A stretch of DNA of 64,000 bases, from contig NZ_MLQQ01000001.1 in the NCBI RefSeq assembly GCF_001865995.1, forward strand, positions 620,001-684,000. Direction: 5' to 3'. Positions 26,121 to 34,660 of this stretch are shown piece after piece (positions within the stretch are counted from its first letter, which is position 1; every line of letters begins with the position of its first letter). A program made the position numbers and the translations under genes. The DNA comes from Anaerobacillus arseniciselenatis (lineage in GTDB: Bacteria > Bacillota > Bacilli > Bacillales > Anaerobacillaceae). Under the pieces are notes generated by a model, which was not told where the DNA came from, did not search any database, and saw only the letters and a list, made by a program, of their open reading frames with translations.

Positions 26121-27116
26121 TTACTTCACTGAATCTGGTAGATCAATTCCAATTTCCTCATAATAACGAATAGCTCCCGGATGCAATGGAACTACAGTAT
26201 TATTTAAGATCGCCTCAGGAAGTGCCTCTTGTGCAGCTCTTGCTGTAGAAACCATAAAGTCGTTATTTTCATGGTAAGCCTTTACTAAATCGTAAACAAA
26301 CTGCTCATCAGCATCTGCATGAACGATCCCGAAGTTAAACATTGCAATCGTTTCAATATCTTCAGGGATTTGCTCATACGTTCCACCAGGAATTGTATAC
26401 TCATCAAAATATGGAAGGTTCTCAATTACTTCGGCACGTTGCTCACCAGAGATACCAAATAAACTAACTTCACGTTGTGCTAAAACTTCCTGTACTGCCG
26501 GGATTGGAACACCTGCAGCAAAACCAATGACATCTAATTGACCATCCATTTGTTGGCTGACCATATCACTTGCACCAGCTTGAACTGCATTAGCGTCTAC
26601 TCCCAATAAATCATGGATCATCGGTAAGTATGTTCCAGATGTACCACCAGAAGGACCTACACCAACGTTACGTTTCGTACTAATATCATCAATTGAATTG
26701 ATATTTAGGTCTGTTGACCACCAATGGAAAGGAGTTGTGTACATCGGAAAAGCAATTCGAACATCTTCTAACTTTTGTCCACCAGTCCAATCACCTTCAC
26801 CTTTAAATCCTTCATAAGCTGGCCCTAACGTTACTAAACCGACATCTTGATCTTTACTTTGCACTAATTGCATGTTATGAACTGGGCCGCCAGTTACTTC
26901 GACGTTTGAACTAATATTAAGTTCATTACTAAGTAATTCACCAAGCCCTGAACCGTAAATGTAATACAACCCACCTTGGGAAGCAGTTCCAATTGTTACA
27001 GTAGTCGGATAATCAGATTCACTTCCTCCTGTTTCTTCACCACCACCACATGCAGCAGCAAATAATAACGAAATTCCTGCTACAGCTGTGAAAAGTCCAC
27101 GTTTAAATTTCTTCAT
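26121..27116 (-). CDS. TAXI-family TRAP solute-binding lipoprotein
   Basis: 331 residues. Signal peptide with lipobox LLFAAAC (Cys at about 23), then a Gly/Glu linker. The TAXI signatures follow: TVTIGTASQGGLYYIYGSGL, VGVGPSGGTSGTYLPMIHDL, and the IEDLPYFD/YTIPGGTYE region. TAXI proteins bind small carboxylates or glutamate and deliver them to fused DctQM permeases such as the one downstream. The ligand is not deducible. The start follows GAGGGGGATGACAA. Confidence 0.9.
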   Translation of the reverse strand: MKKFKRGLFTAVAGISLLFAAACGGGEETGGSESDYPTTVTIGTASQGGLYYIYGSGLGELLSNELNISSNVEVTGGPVHNMQLVQSKDQDVGLVTLGPAYEGFKGEGDWTGGQKLEDVRIAFPMYTTPFHWWSTDLNINSIDDISTKRNVGVGPSGGTSGTYLPMIHDLLGVDANAVQAGASDMVSQQMDGQLDVIGFAAGVPIPAVQEVLAQREVSLFGISGEQRAEVIENLPYFDEYTIPGGTYEQIPEDIETIAMFNFGIVHADADEQFVYDLVKAYHENNDFMVSTARAAQEALPEAILNNTVVPLHPGAIRYYEEIGIDLPDSVK

Positions 27117-27257
27117 TTGTCATCCCCCTCTAAATATTTTTGTTATTTTCTAACTATTCAAATTATATAAGATATTATTAATTTCGTCATAATTTGAACA
27201 TAAAGGTCTTTTTGTTCATTTTGGTCATGAAAATTAATCCGTCAGCAAACATAATTT

Positions 27258-27421
27258 TATACAAACATCATGACACACTAAAATATTAAAAAGACGGACG
27301 ATTTCCTTCTTTATTTTCATACAAAACCCGCATGACGATATTCCTTCACCATCTAATAGGAAAAGTCGGGCGAGTGTCCTAACCAACTAGCTACTAACCA
27401 ACAAACCAACTGTCCAACTTT
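27258..27421 (+). repeat. Repeat family A copy 7 (broken) plus E tract
   Basis: Arms GACGGACGATTTCCTTC and ATTTTCATACAAAACCCGCA with GACGATATTCCTTCACCATC, then GTCGGGCGAGTGTCCTAACC passing straight into an E tract (ACTAGCTACTAACCAACAAA, 27385-27421). It is part of the gene-free gap 27117-27654. Confidence 0.7.
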
Positions 27422-27433
27422 GACATAATAAAA

Positions 27434-27482
27434 CACACGAATAAGCCATAAGACAACGATTTGTCTTATGGCTTATTTGTGT
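27434..27482 (-). terminator. Terminator downstream of the DctB-like gene
   Basis: Near-perfect palindrome: AATAAGCCATAAGACAA / TTGTCTTATGGCTTATT. On the - strand it is followed by TTTTATTATG. A repeat B copy lies between it and the stop codon. Confidence 0.7.
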
Positions 27483-27510
27483 TAGTAAAAAATAAATTTA
27501 TATTGTAGTC

Positions 27511-27629
27511 AATGAATTTCATAATTCGGTTATCTTCGCAAATAAGATCAATATATAGTTGCGTCAAAAACATTCGCAAACTATATATTGTTTGATGTGG
27601 CTCATTTTTGGTAATTATGAAATTCACTC
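27511..27629 (-). repeat. Repeat family B, copy 4
   Basis: On the - strand GAGTGAATTTCATAATTACC and GAATTATGAAATTCATTG ends, inner arms CAATATATAGTTTGCG / CGCAACTATATATTG. It is nearly identical to copy 6 after recN. Confidence 0.85.
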
Positions 27630-27654
27630 TAGTGCAATATAATTAGATATTACA

Positions 27655-28704
27655 TCAATATCCTTGAACCTTTCGTATTTCCTTCATTAACTCGTCACCA
27701 ATAATCGGTTCATATTCATCATAAATCGGTTTTAATTCTTTAAGCCATTGTTTCTTTTCTTCTTCGGATAATTCGTGTATTTCAGTTATACCGGTACTGG
27801 AAATTCTTAGAAACATATCTTCATTTAATTCTTTGGCATGTTCTCTTAGCCATACAGTAACTTCATCAATTGCTTCTTGAATACTTTCTTGATAAATTTC
27901 CGGTATTGTATCCCAAAAAATAGGATCTACTAATATTACATAGCCTAAATAATTATGATTGCTTACTGTCATATATTTTTGCTGTTTATAAAAACCTTTT
28001 GAATAAATATTAGAAAGGGTGTTTTCTTGACCATCAACGATCCCATCTTGTAAAACATTGTACACTTCATTAAATGGAAATGTACGTGCACGAGCCCCAA
28101 GTGTTCTGTATGTTTTAAACAGCGCTTCACTAGGCATGACACGAAAAGATAATCCTTTAATATCTTCTGGATTAACAACCGGTCTATTATTATTCGTTAA
28201 TTGCTTAAAACCATTATCCCAAAAGGCTAAACCTTTATACCCTTTTGTTTCAATACTTTTTAATAGCAACTCCCCGACCCTTCCGTTAAAAGCTTGTTCA
28301 ACCATTTGCTCATTATCAAATAGGAAAGGTAAATCAAAAGCGATCCACTTTTCATCATGAAGTGTCACTTCAGAAAAAGCCGGCGCAATCATGTTTACAT
28401 CGCCTCTTTTTAATGCCTCAAACTCTTCTTGAGCACTATAAAGCACACCATTCGGAAAAATTTGTACCTCTACCCAACCATTGGTTTTTTCTTTAACTAA
28501 CTCAGCAAAATAGGCAGCAGCCAAACCCTTTGGAGTATTTCGAGCAACGACATGACTAAATTTCAAAGTATATTTTTCATGAAGACCAACTAACTCTTCA
28601 TCAACTACAGCTGTTTGGGAATTTGTTTGGAAACCAAACCCTATATAAATTGCAGTAATAATTCCTCCGAAAAGGAATAATACAATTGAAAATAATCCCT
28701 TCAT
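27655..28704 (-). CDS. DctP-family binding protein, DctB-like sensory partner
   Basis: 349 residues. The N-terminus is a single hydrophobic helix (LFSIVLFLFGGIITAIYIGF) without lipobox Cys, so it is probably membrane-anchored. The rest is a DctP/TRAP binding fold: YTLKFSHVVARNTPKGLAAA, NGVLYSAQEEFEALKRGDVN, FRVMPSEALFKTYRTLGA and VDGQENTLSNIYSKG. The ATG overlaps the dctR stop by 4 bp (ATGA), so it is coupled to the two-component system. In B. subtilis a similar protein (DctB/YdbE) works with DctS rather than as a transporter part. No DctQ/DctM gene is attached here. I infer a ligand co-sensor. Confidence 0.8.
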   Translation of the reverse strand: MKGLFSIVLFLFGGIITAIYIGFGFQTNSQTAVVDEELVGLHEKYTLKFSHVVARNTPKGLAAAYFAELVKEKTNGWVEVQIFPNGVLYSAQEEFEALKRGDVNMIAPAFSEVTLHDEKWIAFDLPFLFDNEQMVEQAFNGRVGELLLKSIETKGYKGLAFWDNGFKQLTNNNRPVVNPEDIKGLSFRVMPSEALFKTYRTLGARARTFPFNEVYNVLQDGIVDGQENTLSNIYSKGFYKQQKYMTVSNHNYLGYVILVDPIFWDTIPEIYQESIQEAIDEVTVWLREHAKELNEDMFLRISSTGITEIHELSEEEKKQWLKELKPIYDEYEPIIGDELMKEIRKVQGY

Positions 28705-29417
28705 GAGCGAACCTCATTATCCGATTTAATTAGACGATAAAGTTGAATTGGTCTCCCGATCGTTCCGTACGTTAACTCCATTTCTACCTTTTTCGTTGAC
28801 TCTAAATAATTTAAATATCTACGGACAGTAACCCTTGCTAGCCCTACTTCTGAACCAATCTCCTCAGCAGACTTCGGACAATCAATTTGTTGTAAAAAGT
28901 CTAAAATTTGCTTTAGAGTAACTGAATGTAAGCCTTTTGGTAATTCCCCCTGTTTACTTTGTTCTTTTTGTTGCATTACTTCATCAAGTTTGTCTTGAGA
29001 AATTTTATCGGTTTTCCTAAGTTTGTCATACATTTCTTTATATTGATCCAAAGCTTGCTTTAATCGTTCAAAGGTGAATGGCTTTACAATATAGTCTACG
29101 ACACCATATCTTAATAGCTTTTTTACAGTTAACGTATCATTTGCAGCAGTAACAGCAATAATGTCAACATCCAGTTGTTCTTGTCTTAATTCTGAAATTG
29201 CTTGTAAACCATCTTCTTTAGGCATATAAATATCAAGTAAGACTAAATCAGGTTGTAGTTCCTTTACTTTTTCCCTGCCTTCTTTACCGTTAGCAGCAAC
29301 CCCTACCACTGTAAACCCTTTGACTTTTTCAACAAACATCCGATTTACCTCTTGAACCATGAGGTCATCTTCAATTAATAAAATCCTTATTTGCTGTTCT
29401 TTACTTAGCTGCTTCAT
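28701..29417 (-). CDS. dctR: Response regulator DctR (CitB/DcuR class)
   Basis: 238 residues. The receiver spans about 10-125, with the acidic pocket in IEDD, phospho-acceptor Asp62 (LVLLDIYMPKEDG), Thr90 and Lys112. A linker follows, then a C-terminal helix-turn-helix (SAEEIGSEVGLARVTVRRYL) and the wing TYGTIGRPIQLYRL of the CitB class. It is likely to activate dicarboxylate-transport genes when phosphorylated by the adjacent kinase. It overlaps the kinase frame by 17 bp. Confidence 0.88.
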   Translation of the reverse strand: MKQLSKEQQIRILLIEDDLMVQEVNRMFVEKVKGFTVVGVAANGKEGREKVKELQPDLVLLDIYMPKEDGLQAISELRQEQLDVDIIAVTAANDTLTVKKLLRYGVVDYIVKPFTFERLKQALDQYKEMYDKLRKTDKISQDKLDEVMQQKEQSKQGELPKGLHSVTLKQILDFLQQIDCPKSAEEIGSEVGLARVTVRRYLNYLESTKKVEMELTYGTIGRPIQLYRLIKSDNEVRS

Positions 29418-31020
29418 ATTTAGCCCCCACTTTCCTTTTCATTGGAATTTGCAGCGTAAAGTCTGTCCCTTGTTCTCTCTCACTTTTTATATCTATTTTC
29501 CCTTCAACACGATCAATAATTGCTTGTATTAGGAAAAGGCCAATACCTCTGCCCTCATTTCCCTTTGTTGAAAACCCTCTATTAAAAATCTTATTTTTAA
29601 TTTTTTCTGGGATTCCTTCACCGTTGTCACTTATTTTTATCGTTAAAAATTCTTCTCCTTCTTTTATTGAAAATAGAATTTGTTTTGTAGCCTCATTTGT
29701 ATTTACTAAGGCATCGATACTATTATCTAGTAAGTTCCCGCATATAATCACTAAGTCATGAATGGTGGTACCTTCTGGATAATTAATAAAAACACTATCA
29801 TAATCGAAATTCAACTGAATCCCTAATTCTTTACAACGACTGTGCTTACCTAAAAGTAGCCCCGCTAAACTATCATCATGAATTTGCCTAGTAATTAACG
29901 TCGTAAGTTCAGAGTGCTCTTCTGACAACTCAAATATATAATCTAACGCTTTTTTTCCTTGATCTAATTGAATTAAACCAGCAATAGTATGAAGCTTATT
30001 AGAATATTCGTGTGTTTGTACCCTTAGTGCGTCAACAAAAGCTTGAACACCTGTAAGTTCTTGAGCTAACCTCGTTACTTCTGTTTTATCCTGGAAAATA
30101 GCTACAGCTCCAATGATTTTCCCTTGTAATTTTATAGGGATTCTATTACTCAAAATTGCCCTATCCTGAATAAAAAACTCTCGCTGTAACAATGGTTTTT
30201 GTAAATTTAATACTTCTGGCAATCTAGTATCCGGAATTACCTCTTGTATTTTACGGCCAACTACATCACCTTTAGCATTAACAATTTCCTTAGCAGATTG
30301 ATTAATAACAGTAATTTTTTCGTCTTGATCAATCGCAATAACGCCATCTCTAATGGCATTAAAGGTTGCTGTACGTTCCACTAATACTCTTGCCAATTGA
30401 TCAGGTTCGATATGAAACGTTTGCTTTTTAATGTGATTCGCTAACAACCAAGCACCCCACATACCAAAAATGGAAGCGATAACAAAAACTCCTACCATAG
30501 AATTACCTATATCAATCATTAGTTCCTTTAAAGTAGGTAACACATTACCAACAACTACTACACCTACTTGCTCACTATTTTCATTAATGATCGGAACAAA
30601 CGAGCGGACCGTATAACCGTTTTCCCCTATCGCTTTTGATGTATAAATATGTTCTGAAAAAGCTGGGTCTTCGTCCCCACCATAAAACGTCGTTCCAATT
30701 CGCTCTTTGATCGGATGAGTTAACCTAATACGATCCATATTTAATATGACGATATAATCTGCGTTATTTATAACTCGAATTTTTTCAGCAATCGGCTGTA
30801 ACACTTCTGATGCATTTTCCTTGTTAATTTCATCTTGAACGGTTTTATACTGCGCTACTAATTGAGCTGTAATTAACGTTGTTTGTGAAAGTTCTTCTTC
30901 TTTTTTCTCGGCCATATAGCCTAAAAGAATAATTCCACCAACTATTAATGAGAAAATAACTATTCCTACAGACAGAAATGTAATTTTCCAACGTATCGGT
31001 AAATTTCTAAAACTATTCAA
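29401..31020 (-). CDS. dctS: Sensor histidine kinase DctS (CitA/DcuS class)
   Basis: 539 residues. First membrane helix at about 12-33, an extracytoplasmic PDC/CitA-like domain at about 34-170 (VILNMDRIRLTHPIKERIG, FVPIINENSEQVGVVVVG), second helix at about 174-196, PAS domain at about 215-325, phospho-His in RVQTHEYSNKLHTIAGLI, and an ATPase domain with NLLDNSIDAL, SDNGEGIP and GRGIGLFLI. The architecture is that of di/tricarboxylate sensors. Start TTG at 31020, set by GGAGG 9 bp upstream. It is the first gene of the sensory operon. Confidence 0.88.
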   Translation of the reverse strand: MNSFRNLPIRWKITFLSVGIVIFSLIVGGIILLGYMAEKKEEELSQTTLITAQLVAQYKTVQDEINKENASEVLQPIAEKIRVINNADYIVILNMDRIRLTHPIKERIGTTFYGGDEDPAFSEHIYTSKAIGENGYTVRSFVPIINENSEQVGVVVVGNVLPTLKELMIDIGNSMVGVFVIASIFGMWGAWLLANHIKKQTFHIEPDQLARVLVERTATFNAIRDGVIAIDQDEKITVINQSAKEIVNAKGDVVGRKIQEVIPDTRLPEVLNLQKPLLQREFFIQDRAILSNRIPIKLQGKIIGAVAIFQDKTEVTRLAQELTGVQAFVDALRVQTHEYSNKLHTIAGLIQLDQGKKALDYIFELSEEHSELTTLITRQIHDDSLAGLLLGKHSRCKELGIQLNFDYDSVFINYPEGTTIHDLVIICGNLLDNSIDALVNTNEATKQILFSIKEGEEFLTIKISDNGEGIPEKIKNKIFNRGFSTKGNEGRGIGLFLIQAIIDRVEGKIDIKSEREQGTDFTLQIPMKRKVGAKYEAAK

Positions 31021-31180
31021 ACGTTGTTGCCTCCATATTCAAAACTTAGCTACAATAGCCAGTAGATTTTATAATCGGACTTTTTAGAAAATATTTATAG
31101 TTTTAATATAACATAAAATTGTGAAATACAATTAAATAAGAAGGAATTAGTTAAAAAAAATCTCTTTAAATAGATACAAA

Positions 31181-31250
31181 CCCTCATGAAAATGCATCGT
31201 CACCATCTAATATGAAAATAATTCCGGTCGATTTTATTTCATACAAAAAA
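31181..31250 (+). repeat. Repeat family A, copy 8 (degenerate)
   Basis: AACCCTCATGA..ATCGTCACCATCTAATATGAA arm, then GGTCGATTTTATTTCATACA. The stem is lost. Confidence 0.5.
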
Positions 31251-31292
31251 AGACCATAGGAAAATCCCTAAAGCCTTAACAATAATTATGTA

Positions 31293-31367
31293 TGGCGCGC
31301 CCACCAGGATTCGAACCCAGAATCCGAGAGCCGAAATCTCGTGTGATATCCATTTCACTATAGGCGC
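31293..31367 (-). tRNA. tRNA-Arg (anticodon UCG), CCA encoded
   Basis: On the - strand the acceptor GCGCCTA pairs with TGGGCGC, followed by discriminator G and encoded CCA. The D arm is GTG..GGATAT..CAC. The anticodon arm CGAGA-TTTCGGC-TCTCG places UCG at positions 34-36. The T arm is CTGGG-TTCGAAT-CCTGG. It is a solitary tRNA gene without neighbours in a cluster. UCG reads CGA and, with modification, other CGN codons. Confidence 0.9.
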
Positions 31368-31423
31368 ACACTTAATAATGCTAAATTAATATAACATTTA
31401 TACAATAATGTGTCAATATTAAT

Positions 31424-31460
31424 TTAAAGAGCGGAGAAGGAAAGTTCCTTAAACCCGCTC
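31424..31460 (-). terminator. Terminator of the 119-residue gene
   Basis: GAGCGGG..AAGGAA / TTCCTT..CCGCTC then TTTAAATT on the - strand. Confidence 0.5.
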
Positions 31461-31466
31461 AATCTC

Positions 31467-31826
31467 TTATGATTTTAATTGTTCATAGTCTTGAAACATT
31501 TGTTCGAAGCGCTCATTTAACTGATCTTCAGTATACCCTTTACTGTACAACCTTCCAGCGAAGTTCTGTGCCCACAATGATGAACGGTCTGACATTTTTT
31601 TATACTTCTTCTGCTTTGACCCTTTTACTTCTTTGGCGCGGTTGTCAGCATTAGACATTAGGTTTTCAATGATAAATAAGCCTTTCCAAATATCATCTTC
31701 TTCTAGATCATCTGTCTGTTCAGAAAAATACTTAGTGACTTTTTTATAATATTGATCAAATTCTTCAAATGAAATTTCTTCATCCATATTTAAGTATTCA
31801 TGAATCTTCACATAAAAATCTTGCAC
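31467..31826 (-). CDS. Hypothetical acidic helical protein, 119 residues
   Basis: Not recognised. GTG start at 31826 (MQDFYVKIHEYLNMDEEISF) is chosen because AAAGGAG lies 10 bp upstream; the open frame runs about 87 bp further upstream without any start signal. It is soluble, helical and Glu/Asp/Lys-rich, with DDIWKGLFIIENLMSNADNR in the middle and KGYTEDQLNERFEQMFQDYE at the end. No motif suggests catalysis. The gene stands between a tRNA and brxB with its own terminator. Confidence 0.6.
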   Translation of the reverse strand: MQDFYVKIHEYLNMDEEISFEEFDQYYKKVTKYFSEQTDDLEEDDIWKGLFIIENLMSNADNRAKEVKGSKQKKYKKMSDRSSLWAQNFAGRLYSKGYTEDQLNERFEQMFQDYEQLKS

Positions 31827-31923
31827 AAAAACACTCTCCTTTAGGAGTAATTTATTATAAAAATCTACACTTATACAAGAAATTATTATAGCATTATAAA
31901 ACATTGTATTCAAGTTTTGAATA

Positions 31924-31970
31924 AGTTGGTTTGTTAGTTTGTCGACAGTTGGTTAGTTAGAAAGTTAGAA
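31924..31970 (-). repeat. E-type tract
   Basis: AGTTGGTTTGTTAGTTTGTC then AGTTGGTTAGTTAGAAAGTT. Confidence 0.55.
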
Positions 31971-32010
31971 GGACGTAAGGTTGGAATGCAGAAAGGAAAG
32001 TACTCGTTTT

Positions 32011-32060
32011 AAAATAGAGAGTGGACCAAAGGTGTCTGACACTTGTTTTGGCCCACCCTC
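32011..32060 (-). terminator. Terminator of brxB
   Basis: GTGGGCCAAA / TTTGGTCCAC outer stem with inner AAGTGTC / GACACCT; TCTATTTT follows on the - strand. Confidence 0.6.
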
Positions 32061-32075
32061 CATCAAATTTATTGC

Positions 32076-32501
32076 TTACAAATATTCATCAAAGTATTTT
32101 TCAAGTTTTTGAACGACTTCAACTGGTTCATGGCCTTCAATTTCATGGCGTTCTATCATTGCTTTAATTTCACCATCTTTTACAAGCGCAAAAGAAGGCG
32201 AAGAAGGAGCATAACCTTTAAAATAAGTTCTCGCTCTTTCTGTAGCTTCTTTATCTTGTCCCGCAAATACAGTCAAAAAATGGTCTGGTTTTTTCTCATA
32301 GTTGGCCATATAAGCAGCAGATGGACGTGCAATTCCACCTGCACAACCACAAACAGAATTAATATAAACTAAAGCTGAACCCTCTTTACCTAAAACTTCA
32401 TCTACTTCTTCAGGAGTTGTCAATTCTTTATAGCCGGCATCGACCATTTCTTTTCTAGCACCATTAATCACGTCATTATAAAAATTAAACTGCATATTCA
32501 T
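32076..32501 (-). CDS. brxB: Bacilliredoxin BrxB (YqiW)
   Basis: 141 residues, thioredoxin-like. The CGC active site is in [14 protein letters not shown] (Cys51 and Cys53). The family (YphP/YqiW, DUF1094) removes bacillithiol from S-bacillithiolated proteins, so the organism presumably makes bacillithiol. Other conserved blocks are [20 protein letters not shown] and [19 protein letters not shown]. The start follows AGAGGTGAAATTTAA. It is monocistronic. Confidence 0.93.
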   Translation of the reverse strand: MNMQFNFYNDVINGARKEMVDAGYKELTTPEEVDEVLGKEGSALVYINSVCGCAGGIARPSAAYMANYEKKPDHFLTVFAGQDKEATERARTYFKGYAPSSPSFALVKDGEIKAMIERHEIEGHEPVEVVQKLEKYFDEYL

Positions 32502-32661
32502 TTAAATTTCACCTCTTTTTAATATTAACACTATGCTTACATTGTACACTTGTTATTTACATTTACAAAATAAAATGCATTATTAATATTAACAAAACTT
32601 AAAACCGAAATACCGAATGCGTTTCTACATTTAAATTTGTTGATTTTGTACAGTTGCACAA

Positions 32662-32690
32662 TCTAAAGAGACCGCCTTTGGACGGTCCCT
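32662..32690 (-). terminator. Terminator of znuA
   Basis: GGGACCG / CGGTCTC stem, then TTTAGATT on the - strand. Confidence 0.6.
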
Positions 32691-32697
32691 TGTGTTA

Positions 32698-33771
32698 TTA
32701 TTGAAGAGCTGTTCTTAACATTTCAATATTTCTTTCCATTAAGCTGAAATAATCTTCGTTATTGTCAACATCTTCTTGTACTAAATCTTCTAAATTGTGT
32801 AACCATAGTGCTTCAGCGTCTACTGCATTGCGAACAGTTTCAGCGATATTTGTTGGAATGTTTTGTTCGAAGAAAATGTAATTTATATTATTTTCATTAG
32901 CAAAATCAATCGTTTCTTGTAATTGACGAATTGAAGGCTCATTTGTTGGTGAAATACCTGAAATTCCGACTTGTTTAATGCCGTATCGATCTTCCCAATA
33001 TCCGTAACCGGCATGAGAAACGATAATCGTGTCACGTGAAACTTCTTCTACCATTTCAGAAAACTTTTGATCTAGTTCTTCTAATTGCTCTTGTAAAAGT
33101 TCAAAGTTACTTTCAAATGTTTCCGCCGCTTCTGGTAACAACTCTACTAATGCATTTTTAATATTTTCAGCAATTTGAATAGCACGAATCGGGTCTAACC
33201 AAATGTGTGGATCTTCGTCTCCGTGGTCATGACCGTGCCCATCATCTTCATGTCCGTGATCATCATCTTCGCTATGACCGTGTCCATCATCGTCGTGTCC
33301 GTGATCATCATCTTCGCTATGACCGTGGTCATGGCCGTCACCATAATCAATGAATTCAATCCCTTCAGAAGCTTTTAAAATTTTTACATCACCTGTTTTT
33401 AAAACTTCTGCTACTGCATCAGCAAATCCTTCAATGCCTGCTCCGTTGTATATATAAAGATCGGCATTTGAAACATCGACCATCGTTCTTGGCGCTGGTT
33501 CAAACGTATGTGCATCTGCTCCAACTGGAATAATGCTTTCTACGTCTACGTATTCACCACCAATTTTTTTAGCAAAGTCCATTAATGGAAAAATTGTTGT
33601 ATACACTTCTAAAACTACTTTTTCTTCTTCTGTAATTTCTTCTTCTACCTTGGTGTCTTCAGTAGTTTCCGTTGCTGTACTTTCTTCTACTTGCTCTTCA
33701 GCCGTTCCACACGCTACTAAAAATGTTGATAGAACTAGCATTAATGCAAAAAGAATAGATTTGATTTTCAT
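32698..33771 (-). CDS. znuA: Zinc-binding ABC lipoprotein ZnuA/AdcA with His-rich loop
   Basis: 357 residues from ATG 33771; AAAGGGG is correctly spaced, while the open frame upstream crosses the promoter. Lipobox TFLVAC. The cluster-9 binding fold holds VYTTIFPLMDFAKKIGGEYV, VGADAHTFEPAPRTM (metal His), VSHAGYGYWEDRYG and a late Glu/Asp ligand region (IFFEQNIPTNIAETV). Between the first two His ligands there is a 45-residue loop of DHGHSEDDDHGHDDDGHGH units. It captures Zn(II) outside the membrane. No permease or ATPase gene lies beside it. The upstream promoter carries two Zur-type boxes. Confidence 0.9.
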   Translation of the reverse strand: MKIKSILFALMLVLSTFLVACGTAEEQVEESTATETTEDTKVEEEITEEEKVVLEVYTTIFPLMDFAKKIGGEYVDVESIIPVGADAHTFEPAPRTMVDVSNADLYIYNGAGIEGFADAVAEVLKTGDVKILKASEGIEFIDYGDGHDHGHSEDDDHGHDDDGHGHSEDDDHGHEDDGHGHDHGDEDPHIWLDPIRAIQIAENIKNALVELLPEAAETFESNFELLQEQLEELDQKFSEMVEEVSRDTIIVSHAGYGYWEDRYGIKQVGISGISPTNEPSIRQLQETIDFANENNINYIFFEQNIPTNIAETVRNAVDAEALWLHNLEDLVQEDVDNNEDYFSLMERNIEMLRTALQ

Positions 33772-33784
33772 TTTAAATCCCCTT

Positions 33785-33799
33785 TCGTAACGATTACGT
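33785..33799 (-). promoter_or_regulatory. Zur box 2 upstream of znuA
   Basis: On the - strand ACGTAATCGTTACGA against the Bacillus Zur core TCGTAATNATTACGA. It lies between the promoter and the ribosome-binding site. Confidence 0.6.
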
Positions 33800-33817
33800 T
33801 TTATTTGCACAAAAAGG

Positions 33818-33846
33818 ATTATAACGTAAGGGTTACGATTTGTAAA
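33818..33846 (-). promoter_or_regulatory. Sigma-A promoter of znuA with embedded Zur box 1
   Basis: On the - strand TTTACA (33841-33846), a 17-bp spacer and TATAAT (33818-33823). The spacer contains TCGTAACCCTTACGT (33824-33838), a Zur-type palindrome. Zinc-loaded Zur bound there would block polymerase. Confidence 0.75.
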
Positions 33847-33867
33847 CAAAAACAACTCCTCATAAAA

Positions 33868-33902
33868 AGACAAAAGGAGACAGTTATACTGGTCTCCTTT
33901 TC
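33868..33902 (-). terminator. Terminator of the secreted helical protein gene
   Basis: AAAAGGAGAC / GTCTCCTTTT stem followed by GTCTTTTT on the - strand. Confidence 0.75.
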
Positions 33903-33912
33903 AGCCCTATAT

Positions 33913-34377
33913 TTACTTAATTTCTTTTAAACGTTTTTTCAGCATAGCGTTTAATTCCTTCTGATGATCAATAACACGTGGGACTATTTCTTTTAACTTA
34001 TCGTCATCTCGTTTTTCAACCGCTTCTAAAAATTGTTGATGAATTTCACTATGCTCTTTAAGCCACTCTTCATCATAAAAGTCCTCTAATTCTTTCCCTG
34101 CCTTTTTAACTTCACGATATTTTTTAAGCAATGCATCACGGTCTTTCAGAACTTCATTCCAAACTTTCACATGCTTCGGTGCATATTTCTCAGCTAACAG
34201 TTGGTAATAAAAGTTGAAATGTGGCCTGATTGCCTTTTGTTCATAGCTCACTCTTTCAAAATGAGTACTTGCATCATCTTGAGTGCCTTCAGGGTTAGCG
34301 AATGCAACGCTTGTTAAAGAAAATAACATTGTTGCAATTACAATACTGAATATTACTTTTTGTTGAAAACATTTCAT
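33913..34377 (-). CDS. Secreted helical protein, unknown
   Basis: 154 residues. Signal peptide 1-27 ending SVAFA, cleavage before NPEG. The mature part is all-helical and rich in Lys/Glu: HFNFYYQLLAEKYAPKHVKV, ALLKKYREVKKAGKELEDFY and a C-terminal QKELNAMLKKRLKEIK. No catalytic motif or Cys. I do not recognise a family. It is just upstream of znuA, but its own terminator and the Zur-controlled promoter separate the two. It might be an envelope or metal-stress protein, but that is only a guess from position. Confidence 0.65.
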   Translation of the reverse strand: MKCFQQKVIFSIVIATMLFSLTSVAFANPEGTQDDASTHFERVSYEQKAIRPHFNFYYQLLAEKYAPKHVKVWNEVLKDRDALLKKYREVKKAGKELEDFYDEEWLKEHSEIHQQFLEAVEKRDDDKLKEIVPRVIDHQKELNAMLKKRLKEIK

Positions 34378-34476
34378 TGGAAAACCAACCTTTCTTGATT
34401 AAATATGTAACAGTTAGTAGGTTTCCCACATCTTATCAAACGATGTAACTAAATTTGTTTTTTTGTATAAATTTTT

Positions 34477-34572
34477 TTATACAAAATTCATGATGGCACA
34501 ACCGTCACCATCTAACATCTAAAAGTCAGGCGATCGCGCGCCCTAACCACTAACCAACAAACCAACTAGCAT
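34477..34572 (+). repeat. Repeat family A copy 9 (half) plus E tract
   Basis: ATACAAAATTCATGATGG with CAACCGTCACCATCTAACAT, then GTCAGGCGATCGCGCGCCCT running into AACCACTAACCAACAAACC (34543-34566). Confidence 0.65.
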
Positions 34573-34574
34573 AC

Positions 34575-34620
34575 AAAAACCATAGCATACTGTGAATGTT
34601 CACAACATACTATGGTCTTT
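34575..34620 (-). terminator. Terminator of the bkd operon
   Basis: ACCATAGTATGTTGTGAA / TTCACAGTATGCTATGGT followed by TTTTTG on the - strand; very strong. Confidence 0.8.
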
Positions 34621-34660
34621 TAAAATAATAGGGTTTTAAAACTTTCCTACCATATAAAGT

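Noticed and set aside
27655-28704. DctP-like protein as part of the adjacent TRAP transporter
   Set aside because: The adjacent permease is of the TAXI-associated fused type with its own binding protein; DctP-type proteins pair with separate DctQ/DctM.
33215-33345. Near-tandem DNA repeats in znuA
   Set aside because: They are the coding sequence of the His/Asp loop, a known feature of ZnuA proteins.
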